DNA from: Oopsacas minuta
Lineage: Eukaryota > Porifera > Hexactinellida > Lyssacinosida > Leucopsacidae
Direction: 5' to 3'
Length of the DNA stretch: 64,000 nt
Assembly: GCA_024704765.1 (NCBI GenBank)
Contig: JAKMXF010000266.1
Location: forward strand, 310,001-374,000
In this document: positions 10,339 through 21,371 of the stretch, piece after piece
How positions within the stretch are numbered: the first letter of the stretch is position 1
Layout of the letters: every line of letters starts with the position of its first letter
Notes under the pieces: generated by a model
The model's database searches: none
Told to the model about the DNA's origin: nothing
The model's input: only the letters and a program-made list of their open reading frames with translations
Position numbers and translations under genes: made by a program

Positions 10339-10968
10339 GTAAACATATATACAAGTTGTTTTCTTAGTATTCTATTTAGTTACTCGTGTGTATAAGGAAT
10401 CATCTTATGGTGTGATTATTACTATTTTAGAACTTATTAGAAGATTAGTTTGTGTGTTGTTATAGGCAATTGTTTCAATTGATAGTTATTTTGTTCTAGA
10501 AAGAGTAGTTTATAGTATAGAGTGTATTGTTAGTTTTAGCAGATTCTATCAAACGAGTTACCTTTGATATTACTATTGGAATGGCTCTACCGTGATTTTT
10601 GCTTGAAAATGTATATCTAGAATTATGGGAGTTAAATGGGAGCAATAGAGGAATTATTTCCAATACCAAATGGACTGCAAGTCCCTGAAAAACACTTGTG
10701 CGAATATTGTTAATATTTTTCTGCGTTTTTGTCTGGTCATCAGTTAAATCTCGCGATCATCGTAAATGTGCCAACGTTGATCGCTGTATAAGTAAACTCG
10801 TTACATGCCTTGTGCCCGATCTCGTTCCATTAACACAGCATTACTATGGTTTCTGAGACACATTTCCTAATTTCAAATAGCCCATAATCTCATTTATACT
10901 ATGTTCCTAAGCAAAATCATATTTCCTTTAAAATATGTCATTTTTCTCAGTGAAATAACTTAGCTCTG
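10339..10968. other. Intergenic between ACSBG and CKAP5
   Basis: 630 bp, AT-rich, with no credible coding exon or RNA gene. It must contain the ACSBG 3' UTR and the CKAP5 promoter. No polyadenylation signal or core promoter motif stands out enough to annotate. Confidence 0.5.
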
Positions 10969-13900
10969 ATGGATTCAGAAACTCCGCCGCCAGAAGAAGA
11001 CTTCAGTGGTATCCCTCTTGAAGATCGTCTCTCTCATAAGAATTGGAAAGCTCGTGTTTCAGGGTATGAAGAACTCGTAAAGAAATTCCGAATATTAGAA
11101 GAAGACAGTCCAGAATATGTGAAATACTCTTATGATATGAAGAAATACGTTTCTGATACTAATGCAGCTGCCTTAGAAAAAGGCCTAGATGTAGCTGCAG
11201 CCTTCCTTGAATTCGCCAAGATGGAAGTAGCTGGAAAATGTGTACAAGATATAATGCAGGGAATCACAGCTAAATGTTTCAATGCGAGACCCAAAGCGAA
11301 AGAAATAGCGAACAACGTATGCTTGCTTTGTGTTGAAGTTGAGAAACAAGATGTAGTAATCGAGGAACTAATAGCAGGCTGTACTGCTAAAATACCTAAA
11401 GTTGTTATAGGCTGTATTGCTGCTATAACGAATATCGTAGCTAAATTCGGTGCTCATATAATTCAGGTAAAAATCCTCCTCAGAGGGCTAGCTTCACCGT
11501 TTGCTCATACTGATAAGAACATACGTAACGAAGCCAAGAATCTCTCAATTGAGTTATGCAAATGGCTGAGAGCGGATATCCTACGTATTTGCCTCAAAGA
11601 TTTAAAACCAGTTCAGTTGAAGGAACTGGAAGATGAATGGAAAAAAGTAGCTGATGAAGTTCCTAAACCAACTCGCTTTCTCCGCTCCAAACAGAATGAA
11701 CCAGATGAACTAGCAGCTACAGATGATCAGGCTGAAAGTGGAGGTGAAACTACTCCTTTAAAAGACAAGTCGCCCTTATTTGATCCTCTTGAAATGGTAG
11801 ATCCTATTGATCTACGTAAGCATTATCCACCTGACTTTTTCGAGCTTGTAGCCTCTGCAAAATGGAGTGAGCGGAGAGATGCTTTGGGATTATTTCTTGA
11901 GGAAGCTACTAAAGTTATTAAAGTTCTACCAGCTGATTATTCTGAGCTCTTAACAGCTATGCACAAAATGATTACAAAAGACACAAATATATATTGCGTG
12001 CAAAATGCCGCGAAAGTTGTCACAGTTCTAGCCAAGGGCCTGAAAGGACAATTTGAACCACAAGCTAAACTATTCCTAACAGCTGTCCTAGAAAAAATGA
12101 AGGAGAAAAAAGCCGCAGTTGTTGTTGTACTGAGCGAATGTGCTGATGCAATATACCAAACTTCCACAATGCTATTTCTCCATGAAGAGATACTAGAAAC
12201 TCTAGAGAGTAAGAATCCCAATGTAAAATCTGAGACATGTTTATTCACAGCCCGTTGCTTATGTTACTGCTCTCCTACTACCTTAACTAAACCTATAATT
12301 AAAGTGTTAGTACCTTCTCTATTGAAGCGATTAGATGACACTACACCTCAAGTACGTGATGCTGCCTCTATGGCTCTTGGCACGTGCCTGAAAATATTAG
12401 GCGATCGCCCTCTGGCTTTATACTTTGAAGATGTAGAAAAGAATAAAAGGGCTAAGATCCAAGAAGCTTCAGACAAAGCTGAACTTAAGGTCTCACAAGG
12501 AGCTAAGAAAGCTGTTACCAAGGCTAAAGAACCTGCGAAAAAAGAAGAGAAACAACCTGCAAAAGCTAAAGAAGATAAAGCCAAAACTGCTAAAAAGACA
12601 ATCAAAACCAACGTAACTAAATCCACCAGTCTTACCAAAAGTACTTCTAAGACTAACGTAACTGCGAAAGCCAAAACTAGTGGTTCAAAGGTTAAAACAG
12701 ATGATTTTCTGCCAAATTTCGAAAACGAGCCTTCCTACTCACCTGAAGAGTTGGATGCTATGGCTCAGGAAAGTTTTGGAGAAGATATACTAACAAGATT
12801 ATCTGACTCTAAATGGAGAGATCGATGTGATGCTTGTACAGAAGTGAAAGAGATTTTAGAAACGATAAATGAGGATAAAATAAATTCACAAATGTATATC
12901 CATGTAATCATGGTCAAACCAGGTTTAGCTGATGGCAACCTTCAAGTCATGAATCTGAAATTCTCCATGATCGGGTTCCTAGCCAAACGAGCACCAGACT
13001 GGGGCAGTAGATGTACTGAAGCTGTAATCGCTACTCTCGGTGAGAAATTAGGTGAAATGAGACTGAAAGCTACCAGCACTGAATCACTATTCTGTATTTC
13101 AGAGCGTATACAGTCCCTGCATCATGTAGCTCTCACTGTAATGAGTGTATGTTCTAATCATAAAAGTCCTAAGATACAAACTGAAGGATTTATATGGCTA
13201 GCAACTGCATTAGTCGAGTTTGGACTGAAAGTCAAACTTCCTGCATTTGTTGGTTACATCAAAACTGGACTTGCTAGTACCAACCCAAACATTAAAAGTG
13301 CTAGTCTCAAACTATTATCTGCTTTCGCTGTATTCTTCAGTACAAACATAGACGCGTTTAAAGGAATGCTAGGTGAGATTAACCCTAATATAAAAGGTAA
13401 AGTTGACAAAGAGATCCAAGTTTCAACAGAAAGTCCACCATCAAAACCTACACGTAGTCTGAAACCTAAAGATGCAGATGATGACAGTACGACAGATGAC
13501 AGTAGTAGTATGAATATGGATGATATGATCCCCCGTGTAGATATCAGTGGAAATTTCAAAGGAGCTATCATGGATAATCTCGCTGATAAGAAGGATTGGA
13601 GATTGAGGAATGAAGCCTTAGAAGAAATTAAAACTATCCTAAAACAGAGCCCTTCTATAACTCCTAATCTTGGTTTGCTTCCTGCAGGGCTAAAAGCACG
13701 TCTGAGTGATTCAAACAAAAATCTTGTCTGTACAACCCTCGGTATTATAGGCTCGTTAGCAGCTAAGTTAGGCCCTGGATTGACTAAAATAGTACGTGTC
13801 TTACTGCCTGCAGTACTGAACGTATTAACTGATGCTAAAGCTAATGTGAGAGAAGCGGCAATATTAACGCTGAATGCTTGGCACCAAAATCTTAAATTAT

Positions 13901-16900
13901 TTTCCTTCTTTGATTATGAGATGATTCTTACTGCGCTTAAGACAGACAATCCAAATCTACGAGCAGATTTAATGGGTTGGATTAGTGAGAATATAAAAGA
14001 AGTTCCAGCGAATACTTTGCCTAAAACAGAGCTTTTAGCCATAATTCCATCAGTTGGATCAGCTTTGGAAGATCGTGCCGCACCTGTTAGAGATAAGGCA
14101 AAGCAATTGTTATTGGCTATGGTAGAGAGTTTTGGCAAAGAATCAGTGACGAAAGCGAGTGCTAAAGCACCTGGACAGGTTATAAAGCAATTGTTAAGCA
14201 AAATTCCCGCACAACAATCTACTCCATCCATTCCTGACAATGTAGTTGAGCCAGAAAGCGCCAAACAACCCGAGAGCGAACCAACCCCCACAACAATCGT
14301 GACCAAAACTGAAAAGAGTTCGAACGTTGCGAAGGTGAAAGCCGCTCCACCTCCGGAACCTGAAGAAGTAAAACCGTTTAAAATGGGACCTTCTCGCGAG
14401 CAGAGAGAAGCAGAGGAGAAAAAATTAGGCTCGAGATGTCCAAGGTGGGAATTCGATCAACCAAGCACTGAGCATATTCGTTATGTCAGGAACCAACTTG
14501 AAAAATGTATGGACGTTGCGTTGCTAGACAAAATGCTTGATAATGATTTTCAAAAACATGAACCAGCTATCAAATTCATTATCGGGACATCTTGTTTAAA
14601 AGGACCTTGTGAGAGAGAGATTATCAACTGTATGGATCTCATCTTCAAATTTATTTCCATGAAACTATCGGAAAGAAATAATACCAAAATCCTAAAATTA
14701 TCGCTAGAATTTTTAAGAGTACTTTTGGAGCTTTTAAGTGATAAGAACTACACAATGTCTGATAACGAGGCATCCTGTATTGTTCCATTCATTGTCCAAC
14801 GAATGGGAAACCCAAATGAAACTCTTAGAAAGGAAGTACGTAACATAATCCAGTTATTCACTCATATCTATACAACCAGCAAAATATACATGATGATAAG
14901 TGTGGGGCTGGTCTCACGTAATTCTAAATTAAAGGTAGATTGCATTGAAGTCCTGGGAGAATTGATTCGTGACCAAGGCACAGGTGTGTGTACTCCTACT
15001 CCTCAGAAAGCCATTGAGACTCTAGCTAAATCTATTTCTGATTCTGACCACAAAACGAAAAACGCTGCACTCACATGCATGGTGTATATATTCAATCACA
15101 TTGGAGAAACATTGTTCAAATATGTGGGCCATATTCCACCAAAAGACAAAGATCTATTACAGGATAAAATCAAGAAATACGGTATGGCACCTTCATCATC
15201 ACCAGTTCCAACCGCTAAATTCGAGCTACATAATTCTAAATCTGCAGCCCATAGCACAGATAACTTGCATGAGCCTGTTCCTCCTCCTCCACCAGTTGAA
15301 AATGTACCGGAACAAATTGAACCTGAACCTATTCATGATCAACCTCTCCTTCTAGCTTCGGATCCTCTTCTGGAACCTGATATTAATATGCCAACTGCAG
15401 TACCCCAAATTGAACCACAATCATACCCTCGATCCGCACCATCTCAACGAACGCCACAATTGACAATCCCTCAATCAGCTGGACCATTCAGTGTAGATGT
15501 TGATAGCATTTGCAAGAAACATGAACTTGTGCAGACAACTCCACTCTCTAAGTTAATACGACCCACTGGTTATGAAGAACTCCTAAAGAAACCAACTAAC
15601 ACTACTAACTACCAAACTAGTGTACTATATGCCAGATCACAATATGCTGAAGATCTACCTGCTATTATCAACTATCTTGCATCACAGGACCTAGGCAAAG
15701 TAGATGAAAATAACCGTAAATTAGAGCAGATTATAAAACTACAACCGTTTCAAGTTGTGGATTATGTTAACTCAATTATAGAAGCTGCTCTGATTCAATT
15801 CTCAACCTGTGAATCAATGCTAGCATCAAGATCTACCACAGACCATATGTTGAGTGTGCTACGCGGAATACTATCGTGTCTAATGAATGTTCTTGAAATT
15901 AGGGTGCTTTGTAAGAAAATTAAACAACAAAACCTTAAGGACCTCTTCAAGCATATCGCGCATCTCCTCACCAACCCTGGTTTGAATACGTTTGATGAAG
16001 GCGTACAGGTAATCCGGGCCCTGAACCTTTTGGTAGCACTAATCCTTGAATCAGTCGATCACAATGAACTATTCACCGTTTTGCTAGATTTGATGCTACA
16101 ATCCTTGACAAGAGAAGGCACTCCTTCAGATACTACTGATATATACATGAAATCTGTATGGAGATTGACACGTAATTTGAATGATAATATCAGATTAATT
16201 AAAGTGAATAAACTCCTGTTTGATGTTGATCAATTCTTCATCGCTTACACACGAGTTGGAACTACACCACGCTCAGAGGATAAACTGTATAAAACCGCGA
16301 AAACTATCGTGTTTCATGTTGCTAACAGTCTTGATACAGAAGTGTGGGATTACACAGATTTGATAGTTAAACCTGAACAGTCACATGTTTGCCGTACTAT
16401 TCGTAACACTCTTAACAAGTTGAGTAAATCTCAAGATAGTAGTTTATCTTCAAACAGTGATGTAAGTATCAGAAATACCAGCATGCATAATCAAGACTCG
16501 AGTATTAGTAGAGAAGGCGAACACGCGAAAATGTCTCCAGCTGCTAGATTTCGCGCTCAGCTCAACCAAGGCATGGAAGATGTTGGAGATGAGAGAGTAG
16601 GCAATCAAGAGGTTAACAGTAGACTGGCACAGATCTTTACTCGTATTGGTGCCCGTGAGATCAGTGGACAAGGATTAGCTGATTTATACAATTTCATGTT
16701 AGCCAACCCAACCACTGATTTACGTCCGTTTTTGAAGAGTACCAGCAATATCTTCCAAGGATATATTGAGAGAGGATTACAGAGCATTGAGCGGGATATG
16801 AGGAATCCATTCAAAGAAACTTCTAAGATCTATCAAGGTGATATAGAAACACGTAGCTCTTACCTGCGTTTGAGAGAGAACGCACGAAGGACCATGGATC

Positions 16901-17202
16901 TAGAACTCCCACTCCCTCCCAAGCAGGCAACCTCTTATTCACCGGGACTTTCTGTGAACGCTCCTCGTGAAGATTTCAACCAACGCAACTTACGACAGCC
17001 TCAATCCCAAACAGCAGCACGATTATCCCCACAAGATCCACAACAAAGGAGCTCTGCTAGAGATATGGCTAGCCTCCGTAAGCGTCTTGAATTAGCTACA
17101 AATTCTGCTGCTACCACAACACAGCCTGGTGTGACGTCAGCACCAGATAAGATTACAGAACTCCGTGAAAGGTTCTCAAGGTTACAACAACAAAACCTAT
17201 AA
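10969..17202 (+). CDS. CKAP5: XMAP215/ch-TOG family microtubule polymerase, 2077 aa
   Basis: This processive polymerase adds tubulin to microtubule plus ends and works at spindle poles and kinetochores. It is encoded by one uninterrupted frame, close in length to human CKAP5. TOG-domain HEAT arrays can be placed by their first-helix W-x-x-R signature: TOG1 from about residue 20 (HKNWKARVSGYEEL), TOG2 from about 279 (AKWSERRDAL), TOG3 from about 598 (SKWRDRCDAC), TOG4 from about 855 (KKDWRLRNEAL) and TOG5 from about 1158. A Lys/Ala-rich linker at about 490-577 matches the known microtubule-lattice-binding basic linker. A Pro-rich stretch near 1410-1515 precedes the conserved helical C-terminal region (about 1520-1770), and the tail is Gln/Ser-rich. 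The start ATG gives the expected distance to TOG1. No introns, unlike most animal orthologues. Confidence 0.97.
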   Translation: MDSETPPPEEDFSGIPLEDRLSHKNWKARVSGYEELVKKFRILEEDSPEYVKYSYDMKKYVSDTNAAALEKGLDVAAAFLEFAKMEVAGKCVQDIMQGITAKCFNARPKAKEIANNVCLLCVEVEKQDVVIEELIAGCTAKIPKVVIGCIAAITNIVAKFGAHIIQVKILLRGLASPFAHTDKNIRNEAKNLSIELCKWLRADILRICLKDLKPVQLKELEDEWKKVADEVPKPTRFLRSKQNEPDELAATDDQAESGGETTPLKDKSPLFDPLEMVDPIDLRKHYPPDFFELVASAKWSERRDALGLFLEEATKVIKVLPADYSELLTAMHKMITKDTNIYCVQNAAKVVTVLAKGLKGQFEPQAKLFLTAVLEKMKEKKAAVVVVLSECADAIYQTSTMLFLHEEILETLESKNPNVKSETCLFTARCLCYCSPTTLTKPIIKVLVPSLLKRLDDTTPQVRDAASMALGTCLKILGDRPLALYFEDVEKNKRAKIQEASDKAELKVSQGAKKAVTKAKEPAKKEEKQPAKAKEDKAKTAKKTIKTNVTKSTSLTKSTSKTNVTAKAKTSGSKVKTDDFLPNFENEPSYSPEELDAMAQESFGEDILTRLSDSKWRDRCDACTEVKEILETINEDKINSQMYIHVIMVKPGLADGNLQVMNLKFSMIGFLAKRAPDWGSRCTEAVIATLGEKLGEMRLKATSTESLFCISERIQSLHHVALTVMSVCSNHKSPKIQTEGFIWLATALVEFGLKVKLPAFVGYIKTGLASTNPNIKSASLKLLSAFAVFFSTNIDAFKGMLGEINPNIKGKVDKEIQVSTESPPSKPTRSLKPKDADDDSTTDDSSSMNMDDMIPRVDISGNFKGAIMDNLADKKDWRLRNEALEEIKTILKQSPSITPNLGLLPAGLKARLSDSNKNLVCTTLGIIGSLAAKLGPGLTKIVRVLLPAVLNVLTDAKANVREAAILTLNAWHQNLKLFSFFDYEMILTALKTDNPNLRADLMGWISENIKEVPANTLPKTELLAIIPSVGSALEDRAAPVRDKAKQLLLAMVESFGKESVTKASAKAPGQVIKQLLSKIPAQQSTPSIPDNVVEPESAKQPESEPTPTTIVTKTEKSSNVAKVKAAPPPEPEEVKPFKMGPSREQREAEEKKLGSRCPRWEFDQPSTEHIRYVRNQLEKCMDVALLDKMLDNDFQKHEPAIKFIIGTSCLKGPCEREIINCMDLIFKFISMKLSERNNTKILKLSLEFLRVLLELLSDKNYTMSDNEASCIVPFIVQRMGNPNETLRKEVRNIIQLFTHIYTTSKIYMMISVGLVSRNSKLKVDCIEVLGELIRDQGTGVCTPTPQKAIETLAKSISDSDHKTKNAALTCMVYIFNHIGETLFKYVGHIPPKDKDLLQDKIKKYGMAPSSSPVPTAKFELHNSKSAAHSTDNLHEPVPPPPPVENVPEQIEPEPIHDQPLLLASDPLLEPDINMPTAVPQIEPQSYPRSAPSQRTPQLTIPQSAGPFSVDVDSICKKHELVQTTPLSKLIRPTGYEELLKKPTNTTNYQTSVLYARSQYAEDLPAIINYLASQDLGKVDENNRKLEQIIKLQPFQVVDYVNSIIEAALIQFSTCESMLASRSTTDHMLSVLRGILSCLMNVLEIRVLCKKIKQQNLKDLFKHIAHLLTNPGLNTFDEGVQVIRALNLLVALILESVDHNELFTVLLDLMLQSLTREGTPSDTTDIYMKSVWRLTRNLNDNIRLIKVNKLLFDVDQFFIAYTRVGTTPRSEDKLYKTAKTIVFHVANSLDTEVWDYTDLIVKPEQSHVCRTIRNTLNKLSKSQDSSLSSNSDVSIRNTSMHNQDSSISREGEHAKMSPAARFRAQLNQGMEDVGDERVGNQEVNSRLAQIFTRIGAREISGQGLADLYNFMLANPTTDLRPFLKSTSNIFQGYIERGLQSIERDMRNPFKETSKIYQGDIETRSSYLRLRENARRTMDLELPLPPKQATSYSPGLSVNAPREDFNQRNLRQPQSQTAARLSPQDPQQRSSARDMASLRKRLELATNSAATTTQPGVTSAPDKITELRERFSRLQQQNL

Positions 17203-17558
17203 ATTCAAAATCTTCAGTACCCTGTTTAGAAATTAGACTTGAAGTAATCATCCTTGGTATTTACTTGATTTTGTGTTCTTCATTACCTTACAAATGTATG
17301 TTCTCATTATTCATACAATGTTGTACACTATTTGTGCCTCTCAGGTTACTTAATGACTGATGATAAGTACAGTTATAGTTTCCACTTTACCAGATAGTTC
17401 TGGTCCATGGGTGTTTGAGTCCGTGAATGTATATAAATTTGGCGAGCAAAAGTGCATATAATGCATGCATTTATACACGAATTTGACCAATGTTTTGTTG
17501 TTTAAATGTTGTTTCCAATGAATTTCTCACAGATATTTTACATTATCAAGCTATAATT
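17203..17558. other. Intergenic between CKAP5 and the BOD1-like gene
   Basis: 356 bp, holding the CKAP5 3' UTR and the next promoter. An in-frame ATG at 17490 could extend the BOD1-like protein by 23 residues. Confidence 0.5.
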
Positions 17559-18167
17559 ATGAACCCTGAAATTTTAAAAAGCATTGAAAATGTCTGTATA
17601 GTCAATATTAAGTCTGAAGGTTCGTTTGACAAACTTCGTTCAGAATGCATCGGAGAAATCCAAAAGGAATACCAATTCCAACAACTTCGTTCTCAAATTG
17701 AAGATCAAACTATTAATTATATAAAAGGTAAGAGGGAGCGTTCAAGCGGGTCGCAAAGTAAAAGTGAAATCAGGGGAGGACTCAGAACCTATTTAAACGA
17801 TGCATTGAATGGAATTCTTAAACCACAAATGGATTCTTTAGTTGATTCAATTATTAAGAGTCAAGAAAGTTACATGAGGCAGATTGTAAAGCAAACTGTT
17901 GAGTCTATATCTAACCCGGTTAAGGAATATTCTCCTCCTGGAGATAATTGTATACCTGAATTGGGTGCTGAACTTGTTGTACTGCCCTCTGTTTGTGAAG
18001 ATGCAGGGCAGCCAATTTACGAGGAAACTATCACAAACAATACCAACAACAACAACAATAACAACAACAATGATGATGATGATGCTCATAATATAGATAA
18101 TGAAGAAGATGTTATTACAGCTATAACCCCTGATTCTATGTTACTATACTCTGATAGTAATAATTAA
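17559..18167 (+). CDS. BOD1: BOD1 / SHG1-domain protein
   Basis: The first 115 or so residues match the BOD1/FAM44 and yeast Shg1 family: NIKSEGSFDKLRSECIGEI, a following coiled segment (QLRSQIEDQTINYIKG) and RGGLRTYLNDALNGILKPQM. In vertebrates BOD1 protects phosphorylation at kinetochores by restraining PP2A-B56 and is needed for chromosome biorientation; Shg1 and BOD1L relatives join SET1/COMPASS. Which role applies here cannot be decided from sequence. The C-terminal half is divergent and holds an Asn tract followed by Asp (AAC/GAT microsatellite at about 18034-18083). I chose the ATG at 17559 because family homology begins just after it; an in-frame ATG at 17490 is the alternative. An AATAAA at 18166-18171 overlaps the stop codon. 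Confidence 0.82.
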   Translation: MNPEILKSIENVCIVNIKSEGSFDKLRSECIGEIQKEYQFQQLRSQIEDQTINYIKGKRERSSGSQSKSEIRGGLRTYLNDALNGILKPQMDSLVDSIIKSQESYMRQIVKQTVESISNPVKEYSPPGDNCIPELGAELVVLPSVCEDAGQPIYEETITNNTNNNNNNNNNDDDDAHNIDNEEDVITAITPDSMLLYSDSNN

Positions 18168-18467
18168 TAAATGCAATTAAATATTATAATAATTGTCTGT
18201 TATAATTTGAGTTGTCGCCTAATAACAAAATTCGTCGAATAGCATTTTTCTCGAAGGACATAGAGAGTGGATTTTGTATTGGAATAGTTCCTCTAATAGC
18301 AAGTCCCGGATTAGCAAGCGAAATTCGTGAAATAGGACTTGCAAACTACACTGTGTTAGCAATAAAATTGACTTTAATTATTAGAAACTGAAAATTATTA
18401 ACCAAAATCCACAGTTATTAACTCAGTCATTATAGTTTCTAAACATTCCTTATCCGTTACCGGGTAG
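18168..18467. other. Intergenic between the BOD1-like gene and KIFBP
   Basis: 300 bp with no coding signal. It contains a short inverted arrangement around 18220-18345 (TTCGTCGAATAGCA; GCGAAATTCGTGAAATAGG) that may be a decayed repeat. Confidence 0.4.
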
Positions 18468-21153
18468 ATGTGTGAAGACATAACAACCGTGGAATCTGAG
18501 TTATTAGACAATCTCGTACCTCCTAATACAGAGGAGGTAGCTATGACACCTCATCCATACTATAACCATTGTAGCGGGTCTGTTAAGAGATTCATCGTCA
18601 CAGACATTCTGCCAATAGCGAGACAATACGCAGTTGTGTATCACTCGCATGAAACAGCTGAGGAATCCAATGAACCATATAAACATGCATATGAAGCTAG
18701 AGAGCATCTCAATACCTGTTTAAGTTTAACTAATTCTATTCTCTTGAAGACGGATGAAAGTGAATGGGAGCAAGAGTTTGTTGAGAAAGATAAACTGTGT
18801 TTACAAATGCTTAGAAACTTCCTACGCTATCAAATTGGTAAACTCAGATACAATAATTATCTCCCGTATATCGAAACTCAAAGGACAGCAATAATTTCTT
18901 CGATATAAGCTGAGTTGGACCTAACCAATGAAATACAAGTTACTTTGACGGTTTGGGACCATATTTTGTACAATTCCAGACTTTGATATATCCGTGTTTG
19001 ATATACCGGGAGTTGGCTGTATATTTTAATGATGGTGAGTGCTATTTCTTATATTAATTAATATGTACTTTTGAGTAGGTAAGATCAATAATGAAGTTGA
19101 AGAACCACATGAAGCGGAACCAATGTTATTACAGTGCTTTGAGAGTATGAAACATTTATCAACTGGGGACAACTTATTGACACTATATTGCTGTGTGTGT
19201 AATGAATTGGGGGTAATTTGGTGTCAGAGAGGAGAACAGGAGAGATCTCATGAGTACTTAACATGTGGGAAGAATGCCTATGAAGATTATAACAGAGAGA
19301 ATGCTCCTATACACATAAATGAATTGTTCTGTCCTGGAGCTGCTGAGCAGGGAGAAGAAGCTAGGAGAAGTGCATGGGAGAGAACATATACACACACACT
19401 ATACTATCTTGCTCAGGTGATAATTATCACGGTCCCTTGAGCTTCGATATAACAGGAGTTGACTGTAATACATATTCTACAGGTATATGGTCACTTGAAA
19501 CAATTCGATAAAGCAGCTCTCTACTGCAGGAGGACTCTAGTCAGACAATTGCCTAACATATTAACGATTAATGATGCTATTGAGTGGTCATTCAATGCTG
19601 CTACTCTCTCTAACTACTATTCTAGACACCAGAGACTAGCAGTAGCTAGACACTGTATTGCTTGTGCACAAGTTGTATTCCATTCTTTCCTTACGAAGGT
19701 ACAAATATGAAATATAATTAGAGTTAATACTTGGTTGTATTTGCATTGAACTTCTTTAGATTAATCTGCAAGAAATGCGCGAAAACATAAGAGAAAAAAT
19801 TGAAAGGACTAAGGCAGATATAGCTCGCTTCTGGATCAGCTTAGCTCGGACTATTCTATTAGAATCATCTCGTGTATTTCAATCTAAAGGTAAATATCTG
19901 TGGTTGTAGTTTTTCAAACTCAAGAAATGGCGAATATGTGTATAATCGTATACCTACGTAAATGATTGCCGTAATATTAAATTCTATGTTAGTTGCTTCT
20001 AAAACTGAACCTTCTGAAGATATTGATCATATACAGAAGATGATAGCAGCTTCTGAGAAGATGTTTGAAGTAGCAGAGAGAGTAGATTCAGAAGACAAAT
20101 TTGAAGGTATTGACGTGAGTCAGTTAGAGTCAAGATTTATAGTAGTCACTTCTTGCTACGCTCAAGCTAGCGAAGTGTTTAAATTCGCGCAGGAACAAGT
20201 TACGATAGCTCATGGATTCTTTAAAATGGATGGTTATGTCACAGATCATATTGAAGTGTTACAAGACTCATCTACTCTATACAAATTGTTGTCAATGTTT
20301 GAGCCTAATTTCGACATGAAATGTAGAATGCATAAGCGTAGAATTGATATGCTAGAAGGGCCATCTAACTCACTGAATACTCAGTATTATTTGATGGTAT
20401 GTAGACAGATGTGGTATGAGATTGGTAAGTATAGTATTGAGTAACTTTCATAATTGAAAATGCATTGGAATTCACCGATTACTGTCCATTGGAAAAATGA
20501 AATTTCATAAATTAGGTTTTGGCGGAAAATTATTTATGAAAATGTGTTAGGGATTCATTTAGATGAGTGAGGGCTGTAAATACACTGATCTCACCTCCCC
20601 TTACAATTTATCTCGAATAACAAAGGCTAAATTTCCAAAATATCTACGTGACATCTAGCTTCTATTTAGTATTAGCCCCCTCAGCGGTGAAAAACTGTGA
20701 AAGATGAACTTTACACTTTTTCTGTGTTTTATAGCTGACACCTATATGGAAATGGCGGGCCTCAAAAGCGATAATTCAAAATTCCACATATCACAAGCAC
20801 ACCCTAAAGTTAAACAAAAATACAATAAACTTACTCTGCAATCTTACAAATATTATCAGATATTTCACGACTCAATTAAACCGGAAAAGAACGGTGTTTA
20901 TGATATAGAATTAATTAGACCATTAGTGCTATCAAAGATGGGAATGTCCAAAGCAAAATCGAATTTATTAGTTGATGAACGTGAACTATATCGTTATATG
21001 AATGAAGCGTTAGGTGAATATAAATGGATAGTGAAGTATCTAGATCAACATCCTGATGCAAAGAAGAAATGTGAAAGCCAATATGACCTAGTTAAAGAGT
21101 TGAGTGCACTACTCCCGAGCCAGATTGATAAATTCCAGAAAAAGTTGATTTGA
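18468..21153 (+). CDS. KIFBP: KIF-binding protein (KIFBP/KBP), 634 aa
   Basis: KBP is a TPR-like alpha-solenoid that binds kinesin motor domains (KIF1 family, KIF15, KIF18A) and blocks microtubule attachment. Six exons join in frame: 18468-18837, 19079-19416, 19483-19698, 19760-19889, 19993-20424 and 20735-21153 (TGA). They give 634 residues, against 621 in human. Diagnostic segments are YTHTLYYLAQVYGHLKQFDK, RQLPN...IEWSFNAATLSNYY, FFKMDGYVTDHIEVLQDSS, CRMHKRRIDMLE, NTQYYLMVCRQ, and the C-terminal SYKYYQIFHDSI and LSALLPSQIDKFQ. All junctions are GT-AG. Introns 1 and 2 contain half-copies of the family B element. Confidence 0.95.
18979..19019. mobile_element. Half MITE, family B (right end)
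   Basis: Lies in KIFBP intron 1. ATATCCGTGTTTGATATACC followed by GGGAGTTGGCTG and TA matches the right terminus of the family B element at 28805-28892. A left terminus is not evident, so this is a truncated or decayed copy. Confidence 0.45.
19417..19465. mobile_element. Half MITE, family B, making up most of KIFBP intron 2
   Basis: The 66-bp intron (19417-19482) begins with the 14-base perfect palindrome GTGATAATTATCAC. It continues with GGTCCCTTGAGCTTCGATA and ends its match with GGAGTTGACTG then TA. This aligns with the right half of the family B copies at 1404-1505 and 28805-28892. Confidence 0.6.
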
Positions 21154-21371
21154 ATGGAATTTTTATATTCAAAAGGATATAGGAATATATATTAATAATT
21201 TTTAAGTATAGTTTGAGCAACTTATTTCAGAAATTATGCTAGTGATGTTAGCAAAAAATAATTCTACGTAATTTTACACGGATAATTTGCTTCATTTATT
21301 GAAACCATTTGGACCTTCATTTATTATCTGATATAACTTTATGCATATTTTGCATTGAATTTGTATTAGCC

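Noticed and set aside
13254-13718. 154-codon frame on the - strand within CKAP5
   Set aside because: Hydrophobic, Ser/Leu-rich translation typical of antisense to a helical coding region; no homology.
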